A stretch of 10,250 nt of DNA from an uncultured Rickettsiales bacterium (GTDB lineage Bacteria > Pseudomonadota > Alphaproteobacteria > Rickettsiales > Deianiraeaceae), in NCBI GenBank assembly GCA_946544555.1, contig CAMNMI010000027.1, forward strand, positions 1-10,250, read 5' to 3'. The notes below the pieces were generated by a model that was not told the origin of the DNA, did no database searches, and saw only the letters and a program-made list of their open reading frames with translations. Of this stretch, positions 1 through 5,558 are shown piece after piece. Positions within the stretch are counted from its first letter, which is position 1. Every line of letters starts with the position of its first letter. Position numbers and translations under genes: made by a program.

Positions 1-201
1 TATAAGAATACGCCAACATCTCTTTTAGATGAAGAGTTACTACTTGACCTTTAAATCCGATGTTTTATAAGTAATATAACATACCATATCATCTCCTTTG
101 TTACTACTTGACCTTTAAATCCGATGTTTTATAAGAAAAAAACATTTCCAAAAACTCCTTGTATAGTTACTACTTGACCTTTAAATCCGATGTTTTATAA
201 G
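1..201 (+). CRISPR. Trailer end of a type II CRISPR array (3 full repeats plus 1 partial)
   Basis: Three identical 36-bp repeats lie at 36-71, 100-135 and 166-201; each begins GTTACTACTTGACC and ends GATGTTTTATAAG. The last six bases of a fourth repeat (TATAAG) open the window at 1-6. The spacers are 7-35 (29 bp), 72-99 (28 bp) and 136-165 (30 bp), all different and AT-rich. The repeat is complementary to the anti-repeat of the tracrRNA at 5177-5203, which is transcribed on the plus strand; the array must therefore also be read on the plus strand. The leader and the newest spacers then lie to the left, outside the window, and the repeat at 166-201 is the oldest. That terminal repeat shows no decay, which is somewhat unusual. 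The spacer targets cannot be told from the sequence alone. Confidence 0.97.
44..71 (+). promoter_or_regulatory. Promoter built into each CRISPR repeat (first copy)
   Basis: Inside the repeat, TTGACC (44-49) and TATAAG (66-71) are separated by 16 bp and each matches the sigma-70 consensus at five of six bases. The same pair recurs at 108-113/130-135 and 174-179/196-201. The -10 box forms the last six bases of the repeat, so transcription would begin about six to eight bases into the following spacer and leave a guide of about 21 to 24 nt from a 28-30 bp spacer. Neisseria type II-C repeats are known to carry a -10 element at the same place and to make crRNAs without 5' processing. Activity here is inferred from the motif only. 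Confidence 0.65.
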
Positions 202-246
202 GTGACCCGAAAAAGCCCCCAAAATAGGGGGCTGGGCGCCGTTTTT
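201..246. terminator. Bidirectional intrinsic terminator between CRISPR array and cas operon
   Basis: AGCCCCC (214-220) and GGGGGCT (227-233) form a 7-bp stem around a 6-nt loop. On the minus strand the stem is followed at once by a U-run (complement of 210-213), which would end the cas9-cas1-cas2 transcript. On the plus strand an outer stem adds GGTG-A-CCC (201-208) with GGGCGCC (234-240), one bulged A and one G-U pair, followed by GTTTTT (241-246), which would end the pre-crRNA. The outer stem uses the last base of the final repeat. Two convergent transcripts meeting here explains the two-sided design. Confidence 0.8.
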
Positions 247-314
247 GGAATAAAAAAATAGGCAAATTTGCTGTTAGATTTTTGTAAAAAAGTTCATTTT
301 TTTCTCAAAATTTG

Positions 315-665
315 TTAAAACAAAGTATATTGTTGTGGCTTTTCCGCCAACTTCTCCGCTGGTTTGTTTTTATGCAAGTGCTTTATCTCACCAAATTGGT
401 AGTCCGTGAAAAACAAAATGCTGATGTCTCCCGTGCCGGGGTTGTTGCGCTCCACCATTTTGACGTATTTCTGCGAGTTCTCGCACGTGCCAGTGAACCG
501 CAAATAGACAGAATACTGCGACATCTCAAAGCCCGCGTCAAGCAGAAATTTCCTGAATTTGGCCGCTTTTTTCCTCTCCTGCGCAGTATCAGTAGGCAAG
601 TCAAACATCACCATCATCCACATGTATTTTAGCGCTTCCGTTTTAAAATATTGTCCATTCGGCAC
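315..665 (-). CDS. cas2: CRISPR-associated endoribonuclease Cas2 (type II)
   Basis: Cas2 is the structural partner of Cas1 in the spacer-integration complex: a Cas2 dimer bridges two Cas1 dimers. The 116-residue product has the ferredoxin-like Cas2 core starting at about residue 15, with the family motif VMFDLPTDT containing Asp22 at the usual active-site position, then ERKKAAKFRKFLL, and SQYSVYLRF in the next strand. The C-terminus ends in the short tail QQYTLF. The start is GTG at 665, one base after the cas1 stop; an internal ATG at Met15 would give a product closer to the usual length, but type II-C Cas2 proteins, as I recall them, often carry residues ahead of the core such as ALKYMWMM. 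It is the last gene of the cas operon and is followed by the hairpin at 201-246. Local GC is about 54% (hand count of 421-540), far above cas9. Confidence 0.95.
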   Translation of the reverse strand: MPNGQYFKTEALKYMWMMVMFDLPTDTAQERKKAAKFRKFLLDAGFEMSQYSVYLRFTGTCENSQKYVKMVERNNPGTGDISILFFTDYQFGEIKHLHKNKPAEKLAEKPQQYTLF

Positions 666-666
666 G

Positions 667-1572
667 CTAAATTATAAACAAATTTTTATTAAATGAAAAG
701 TTATTTTTTTTATCCTTCAAAGACTTAACAAACGCCCAGATGTCATTCTGTATTATCGTAATCAGCTCCGACACGCCATCGCCATTTCCATTTTTGAATT
801 CCTTATGCAACAGCTCCGCAAACTCGCGCTTGAATTCTGGTGTCAGCTCCTGTTTTTCATTATCCTTGCCATCAAACATTTTATAAACCACCACATCAAC
901 CAGCGGCCTGTAAGGTTCCATCAAATCATCCACAAGACAGAACGGATTGAGCTTGTTGTGATGTTGAATTCCGAACGAAGGATTGAGCCCCGCAGCCACA
1001 ACAAACCGCGCCACGCACGCCCTTATAATTGCATAACCATAATTCAAAAAGCTGTTTATTCCGCCTTTATCAGTGTTCCTGACAAACCCATCTTCAAAAA
1101 GTGCATGAAAATAATACCGCGCGGCCTGCCCTTCTACATTGCTTGTGTCGCCAGATAGCACATCGTTCCACAGATTTTTAATCTTATTCTCCTTGCCAAA
1201 CAAGTCCAGCACTCTTGACTGATTTTTGATTTTTTCCTTCACAATCTCAGCCCAGAGTTGTTTTTGAAGTGGTTTTGAACTCTCAATCTGTATTTGTTGA
1301 ATTTCTGTTTGCTTTTGCTGTCCTACAAACGAAGTCAAAATGCCACTTGGCATAAAGTTTTTACCAAGAATTATCAACGGAATTCCGTATTCACACAACG
1401 CTTGAAGTAGGTTGTTCGTATAAACTACACCTCTTGCAGTGATAAAAATTGCGTGGATTGTGTCAAATGGAATGTCCTTCAAAACCTCATCGTGCTCCTT
1501 TATCCTCAAAAATCCACGATATGCAGTCAACTCCTTGTTATCAGTTGATATTTCAATCACATTTTGTATCAT
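667..1572 (-). CDS. cas1: CRISPR-associated endonuclease Cas1 (type II)
   Basis: Cas1 is the integrase that inserts new spacers at the leader end of the array together with Cas2; in type II systems Cas9 and tracrRNA also take part. Starting at ATG 1572 the protein has 301 residues and opens MIQNVIEIST, the usual start of type II Cas1. The metal-binding residues are visible: Glu147 in NVEGQAARYYF, His204/His205 in GIQHHNKLNPF and Glu219 in DDLMEPYRP, in the family order Glu, His, Glu. Earlier in-frame starts exist (TTG at 1599, ATG at 1593) but would add residues that relatives lack and lengthen the overlap. With ATG 1572 the gene overlaps the end of cas9 by 20 bp, which suggests coupled translation. 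No Shine-Dalgarno sequence is apparent. The stop is TAG, followed one base later by cas2. Confidence 0.96.
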   Translation of the reverse strand: MIQNVIEISTDNKELTAYRGFLRIKEHDEVLKDIPFDTIHAIFITARGVVYTNNLLQALCEYGIPLIILGKNFMPSGILTSFVGQQKQTEIQQIQIESSKPLQKQLWAEIVKEKIKNQSRVLDLFGKENKIKNLWNDVLSGDTSNVEGQAARYYFHALFEDGFVRNTDKGGINSFLNYGYAIIRACVARFVVAAGLNPSFGIQHHNKLNPFCLVDDLMEPYRPLVDVVVYKMFDGKDNEKQELTPEFKREFAELLHKEFKNGNGDGVSELITIIQNDIWAFVKSLKDKKNNFSFNKNLFII

Positions 1573-4500
1573 TCCATTTATCACTAAAACCATTATCAAC
1601 TAACTTTCCAGCGGGTGAAACAAACACTTTGCGGATTTTGTATTTTTTAGCAGAAGTTGCAGTTAAAGCAATGCTTTTTTGGTCTCCTTCTTCTTTTGTT
1701 ATAAAATCTGGTCTAATATAAATAGTTCCGTTACTACCAATCTTTTTCACCCTAAACAAAATCTCAACTTTGTCTGTCTTGTGTTTTTCGCACCTGTGCA
1801 AAACCAAATCTTTAATTCCTTTTGGCAGTTTTTCATCATCTTTTTCAAACTCACCCATCACCATATCATCAATTTTCAACCGCATAACCAATCTTGCCGT
1901 TGGATGTTTCTTCCGCCACAGTGCCTGTCCTTTATTTAATGTTGCCATATAATTTGACAAAACCTCAACTTGCCATTTGCCTCTCTCTTTTGTATAAAGT
2001 TTATCCTTTGAATTTATTTGATAAACATCAGCACGGAAATTATTTCCACCAACAAACCACTTGTATGCCTTCAATGCCTTTTGTTGCACTATTTTAAGCA
2101 GTTCTTGCTCTTTTTTCAACCTTTCCTCTTTTTGTTCTTTTGTTTCATTTTCTGGCGACCTTCCTTCAAAAACAAACCAATCTTCATATGCCTTGTGATA
2201 TTCATCCCTTTCCTCTTTTGTCTTAAAAACTGGAATATAAGTTGAAACATCAGCAAAACTATTACATCTAATCTTTTTTATTCCATTTTTATTACAATAT
2301 TCCTTAAACTTGTTAAATGCTTCTTCGGTTTCACCGTATTCTTTTATCAGTTGTTCTGCTTGTGTGTCAATAACGCTTTTGATAAAATCAATTTTTTTCT
2401 TTTTATTATCTTTTTTCTTTTCTCCTTCATTTTTTTGCTCATTATCTTCTACCACCTCATCTTCATTATTTTCTTTTTGTTTTTTCTTTTTTTCATCAAA
2501 TTGTGATAACTCTTCTCTTTTCACAAAAACACCATTCAATCCTTTTTCAAACTCTAATAAACTATAAGCCGTTTCATTATGTAAAGCACCAACCGTTGAA
2601 TTTTCTTGCTTTGGATTTTTTAACTTTGGTTTAAATGAAATTGGCATTTTGTCGCAGAGTTCATTAAACTTTTCCCTATCAAAACCTTCAAATGGAGTAT
2701 TGCAATTTTTAAACAATGCTTTTCTTTCTGCTTTTTGATTTTCATAATCCCCACTTCTTTCAATTTTATCAGCATTGCTTGCAATAGTTTGCAGTTGGCT
2801 TCTTGTCATACAAGCAACAACAAATGCATCAATTCCGTGATGAATGTGTGATGCCCTGTATTTCTCGTCATTTTCCTTGTCCTTCCAGTCATTCAAGCCC
2901 CATTGTTCTCTAAATAATGCAGTTTGAGAACCCGGTAAACCATAACAATTATTTACATTTTTACAAATATTTTTCAAATACTTTACTGCCAACCTTGACA
3001 TATACCTTGTGTCATTAAGTTGTCTTGCAATCATATCGTTTAAGCCAAATTTTTCTAAATATTCCTCAATTTTTGACATTGCATTTTTGTTAAATCTCCA
3101 TTGTGTTGCTTTTGGTAAGTTTTTAACTCTTTCCATTATTTCATTCCAATTATAATCATCTTTGCTTTCACCAAAAGCCTCGTATGGTGTTCTGTTTCCT
3201 TTATATGCATTTGCCTCTCTGTAAGATAAAGTTTTATTAAAAATACTGTCATCAAATGTCCGTGAATATGGTAAAATGTGCTCTATTTGCACTTGTGGAG
3301 AAAACAAATTGTGTATTGAAATTGGTTTTCCACTATAAACACAACATCTTTTTGTCTCATCTGTTGCCAACATTTCCCACATTTTATATTTTTGTATATC
3401 CTCTCTTGAAGGGTTTTTAATACCTACTCTTTTTTGAATTTCTGCAACAATCCTATCATTTTCCTTTTTATTTTTTTCTTGCTGTTTATTTACTTTTGAC
3501 AACTCTTTTGTCCCCATTTTCAAATCTCTTGCAATTTCAACTGCAACGCTGTCAGGATTTCCATATTTCTTAATCAATTCATTCACAACCAATCTCAACT
3601 GATTTAATGCAACGTGAACTGAAATGTTGGTAATCCTATATTGTCCGTTTTTGTCTTGAACACAAGATTTTTTCAGCACATCGCCATAATATGGTAATTC
3701 TTGAAGCATTTTTATATCTCCGTCAAAATATGAATGATGATAACCTGCCATTTTACAAGCATCATTATAAAGCAAACCTTCTTCAAGATATGGCAAAATC
3801 TTTTTAATCGCTTTTTTTGATAATGAACCTGTGCTTGATTCAAGGTTTGCATTTATAATATTTTCACAATGTTCGTCATCTAAATTGTAATGCTCTTGTA
3901 AAAATTGTTTTACCGCTTCATCTTCCGTATTACCAATTAGTATTTCAACAATACTGCATTGCTCGTCAAATGGAATTTCAAACCATTTTTCGCCAAAACA
4001 TTGTGGTCTTGACAAGAGATAAGATGTTTTGTCAGCATAAATGTCTTTCCGCTTCTCACTTTCTATATTTATTTTTGCACTTTTTGGAAAACCAAAAATT
4101 GTTTTAATTTTTGAAAAACTCAATGTCCCATCTTTATTAACAGAAATTTCTTTTGTAGAACTATTATTAAATAGAGCATTTCTACCATCGTCTGGATTAT
4201 ATTTAAATTTTTCTAACAATACTTGTTTTAATATATGTTTTTGTTCCGTTGTTAAAGGCATATCGTCAACCTCAATTTGATTTATCGTTTGCAATGCTCT
4301 AAATCTTTGAAAAAGCGGATGTGCTTTATAAATTCTCAACTCTCCATCTTCAAATTCACAAAAACCTCTTTGCTGTGGTTTGAGCGGTCTTTGATAGAAA
4401 ATTGCATTGTGAAAGGAGTTTTTCAAATCTTCATTTTTCAAAATATCATAAAACTCTGCTTGTTTTTGCCAAATGCGGTCAAACTCATCTTCATACATCT

Positions 4501-5077
4501 CTCTTGAAGGATAAACAGAGCCATCTTTAATCTTGTTTCCATCAAATAGGTTTGAAAATCTTATTTTTTCTTTTCCTTGTAATTGTTGCATTTTGTCCCA
4601 TAAATATTGCCCCAAAGTTTGACCGTTTAATTCTTGTTTTAATTTTTCCATTGCTTGTTTAGTTTTGCAACCTCCTTCTTTTTGCAATTCTTTTCTATTG
4701 CTCTTAAAACCTCTTCGCAATGACAAATTATACATAATTCTTCCAAGTTCAGGAAGTGAAACCTTCTCATCAACCGCTTTTGCTCTCAATTCATAAGGAT
4801 TTTTTCTTTCATCCGTGTTGTTGTAAATCATTCCATTTTGTTTCAATAAATCAATAATTTTGTGCCTTCTTTGTAAAATTCTGTCATTTCTTACTCTTGC
4901 ACCTCGCGCATTTCTCCTTGAAACTTGCAATGGTTCTTTTGATTTTGCATCTCTACCATCTGGAAAAATTCTTACTCCAATGTCTTCAAAACCAATTACA
5001 TTATTTTCATCATCAATTCTTACAACCGACCAACCACAGGAAGTAGAGCCCAAATCAAACGCAAATTTATATTTCAT
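1553..5077 (-). CDS. cas9: CRISPR-associated endonuclease Cas9, subtype II-C
   Basis: RNA-guided double-strand DNA nuclease, 1,174 residues, in the size range of compact II-C enzymes. RuvC-I is at the N-terminus (FAFDLGSTSCGWS, Asp8). The arginine-rich bridge helix spans about residues 51-82, followed by SLRRGFKSNRK near 119-129 and the recognition lobe. RuvC-II has Glu514 in VAVEIARDLK. The HNH domain has IEHILPYSRTFDDS with His600, Asn614 and Asn623 at the positions of S. pyogenes His840, Asn854 and Asn863. RuvC-III has HHGIDAFVVA with His747 and Asp750. All nuclease residues are present, so the enzyme looks active. Residues 861-895 form a very charged Lys/Glu/Asp/Asn linker, and the wedge and PAM-interacting regions follow. 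The PAM cannot be predicted. It is the first gene of the operon, and its 3' end overlaps cas1. Confidence 0.98.
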   Translation of the reverse strand: MKYKFAFDLGSTSCGWSVVRIDDENNVIGFEDIGVRIFPDGRDAKSKEPLQVSRRNARGARVRNDRILQRRHKIIDLLKQNGMIYNNTDERKNPYELRAKAVDEKVSLPELGRIMYNLSLRRGFKSNRKELQKEGGCKTKQAMEKLKQELNGQTLGQYLWDKMQQLQGKEKIRFSNLFDGNKIKDGSVYPSREMYEDEFDRIWQKQAEFYDILKNEDLKNSFHNAIFYQRPLKPQQRGFCEFEDGELRIYKAHPLFQRFRALQTINQIEVDDMPLTTEQKHILKQVLLEKFKYNPDDGRNALFNNSSTKEISVNKDGTLSFSKIKTIFGFPKSAKINIESEKRKDIYADKTSYLLSRPQCFGEKWFEIPFDEQCSIVEILIGNTEDEAVKQFLQEHYNLDDEHCENIINANLESSTGSLSKKAIKKILPYLEEGLLYNDACKMAGYHHSYFDGDIKMLQELPYYGDVLKKSCVQDKNGQYRITNISVHVALNQLRLVVNELIKKYGNPDSVAVEIARDLKMGTKELSKVNKQQEKNKKENDRIVAEIQKRVGIKNPSREDIQKYKMWEMLATDETKRCCVYSGKPISIHNLFSPQVQIEHILPYSRTFDDSIFNKTLSYREANAYKGNRTPYEAFGESKDDYNWNEIMERVKNLPKATQWRFNKNAMSKIEEYLEKFGLNDMIARQLNDTRYMSRLAVKYLKNICKNVNNCYGLPGSQTALFREQWGLNDWKDKENDEKYRASHIHHGIDAFVVACMTRSQLQTIASNADKIERSGDYENQKAERKALFKNCNTPFEGFDREKFNELCDKMPISFKPKLKNPKQENSTVGALHNETAYSLLEFEKGLNGVFVKREELSQFDEKKKKQKENNEDEVVEDNEQKNEGEKKKDNKKKKIDFIKSVIDTQAEQLIKEYGETEEAFNKFKEYCNKNGIKKIRCNSFADVSTYIPVFKTKEERDEYHKAYEDWFVFEGRSPENETKEQKEERLKKEQELLKIVQQKALKAYKWFVGGNNFRADVYQINSKDKLYTKERGKWQVEVLSNYMATLNKGQALWRKKHPTARLVMRLKIDDMVMGEFEKDDEKLPKGIKDLVLHRCEKHKTDKVEILFRVKKIGSNGTIYIRPDFITKEEGDQKSIALTATSAKKYKIRKVFVSPAGKLVDNGFSDKWNDTKCD

Positions 5078-5098
5078 ATCAATTTAACGTGCTGATCG

Positions 5099-5112
5099 TT
5101 TTTTTTTTTTTT
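5099..5112. repeat. Run of 14 T in the cas9 5' leader
   Basis: Fourteen consecutive T on the plus strand (A on the cas9 strand) lie 22 bp upstream of the cas9 start codon, within the expected 5' untranslated leader. Such runs are prone to length change by slippage. An effect on cas9 expression is possible but not shown. Confidence 0.9.
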
Positions 5113-5124
5113 GCAAGCAAAAAG

Positions 5125-5155
5125 TTGACAATTAAAAAATCAGTAGTTGCATAAA
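5125..5155 (+). promoter_or_regulatory. Candidate tracrRNA promoter
   Basis: A perfect -35 box TTGACA (5125-5130) is followed 19 bp later by CATAAA (5150-5155), four of six matches to TATAAT. Transcription from it would begin at about 5161-5163, right where the region resembling the complement of the CRISPR repeat begins (CTTAT). The spacing is long, so the exact -10 box is uncertain. Confidence 0.4.
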
Positions 5156-5159
5156 CCAA
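5131..5159 (-). promoter_or_regulatory. Candidate sigma-70 promoter for cas9-cas1-cas2
   Basis: On the minus strand TTGGTT (5154-5159) and TTTAAT (5131-5136) are separated by 17 bp; the -10 box matches consensus at five of six bases, the -35 box at three. The start of transcription would be near 5124, giving a leader of about 47 nt that contains the A14 run and no Shine-Dalgarno sequence. It overlaps the tracrRNA promoter candidate on the other strand. Confidence 0.4.
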
Positions 5160-5160
5160 A

Positions 5161-5251
5161 CTTATTGACAAGTTTTATCGGATTTAAGTGTCAAGTAGTC
5201 AATAAGAATTATTTCAAAATTTAAAAGGGGACTTTGTGTCCTCTTTTTTTT
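5161..5251 (+). ncRNA. tracrRNA of the type II-C system
   Basis: The trans-activating RNA pairs with the repeat part of the crRNA and is bound with it by Cas9. The anti-repeat is plain: GTCAAGTAGT (5190-5199) pairs with repeat positions 4-13 and ATCGGATTTAA (5177-5187) with positions 16-26, separated by one mismatch and one G-U pair. With C5200 bulged, AAT (5201-5203) extends to the first repeat base. CTTAT (5161-5165) also matches the far end of the repeat after an insertion. Downstream come a short AATAA-GAA-TTATT hairpin (5201-5213), which may be the nexus but shares bases with the pairing above, then a terminator. It is divergent from cas9, 83 bp away. The 5' end is inferred from the promoter candidate; the 3' end from the U-run. 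Length would be about 90 nt. Confidence 0.88.
5223..5251 (+). terminator. Intrinsic terminator of the tracrRNA
   Basis: AGGGGAC (5226-5232) pairs with GTCCTCT (5238-5244), including one G-U pair, around the loop TTTGT; A5223-A5225 can extend the stem into the T-run that reaches 5251. It is a textbook Rho-independent terminator, probably also the last hairpin held by Cas9, and it insulates the leu genes from the tracrRNA promoter. Confidence 0.9.
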
Positions 5252-5256
5252 GTTGT

Positions 5257-5337
5257 GAAGGCGCAGAGCCGGTTTGTACGATGGGCGTAGTGAAGAACAA
5301 GATATAAACCGTGAGGGCAAGGCGTCGGGCGGCGCAA
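5257..5337. other. GC-rich structured island, function unknown (possible dispersed repeat or small RNA)
   Basis: Between AT-rich flanks, 5251-5340 has 49 G/C of 90 by hand count. CGGTTTGTA (5270-5278) pairs with TATAAACCG (5303-5311) through nine positions including one G-T, leaving a 24-nt loop; GCGC occurs near both ends (5261-5264, 5332-5335). The only open frame over it is a 60-codon minus-strand one without family features. The sharp composition change and the symmetry suggest an inserted repetitive element or a folded RNA, but nothing here identifies a known family. Confidence 0.4.
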
Positions 5338-5558
5338 TAATAAAAAAAACTGTTTGACAATTATTTTTACTATTTTACATAGGAACATATCTATGTGTTT
5401 CACACTTTTTGTAAATACCCGATTGTGCTTGCGAAATAAAAAAGGTTAATCTTTTTTGTTTTGCTGTTTTTTGATATCCTTTCAATTTTTCGGGTCGTTA
5501 AATTGTTTTTTTAAATAAAAAATCAAAATAAACTTTAAAACTTGAATTTATTTTATTT
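5338..5558 (+). promoter_or_regulatory. AT-rich leader of the leu genes, with weak promoter and operator candidates
   Basis: No gene is visible in this stretch. TTGACA (5354-5359) is a perfect -35 box; the best -10 partner, TACATA (5376-5381), is 16 bp away and matches only three of six bases. Across and just after it, ACATAG (5377-5382) and CTATGT (5391-5396) form a perfect inverted repeat with an 8-bp gap, a fitting place for a repressor or activator. The remaining 160 bp are A/T runs without a convincing attenuator, leucine-rich leader peptide or T-box. The leuA start is preceded by TTTTATTT, with no Shine-Dalgarno sequence. Confidence 0.3.

Noticed and set aside
262..271. Palindrome GCAAATTTGC between the cas terminator and cas2
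   Set aside because: Ten bases of AT-rich palindrome are expected by chance, and no promoter or gene start is near it.
1573..1599. Longer Cas1 starting at TTG 1599 or ATG 1593
   Set aside because: Family members begin at the MI...EIS motif, which corresponds to ATG 1572; the extra residues come from a deeper overlap with cas9.
2310..2567. Plus-strand open frame opposite cas9, rich in Ser and Phe
   Set aside because: It is the antisense of the Lys/Glu-rich Cas9 linker; the composition follows from that, and there is no start signal or family motif.
5083..5112. AACG...CGTT followed by T14 as a plus-strand terminator
   Set aside because: The stem is only 4 bp and the T-run alone is not enough; no plus-strand transcript is expected to arrive from inside cas9.
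5165..5170. Second TTGACA as a -35 box for a later plus-strand start
   Set aside because: No -10 box lies 15 to 19 bp downstream, and the start would fall inside the anti-repeat.
5221..5403. Sixty-codon minus-strand open frame across the GC-rich island
   Set aside because: It runs through the tracrRNA terminator and the hairpin island, has no family features, and its composition changes mid-frame; chance is the better explanation.
5393..5449. Short plus-strand frame upstream of leuA (MCFTLFVNTRLCLRNKKG) as a leucine leader peptide
   Set aside because: Only three leucines in 18 codons, not clustered, and no attenuator hairpin pair follows it.
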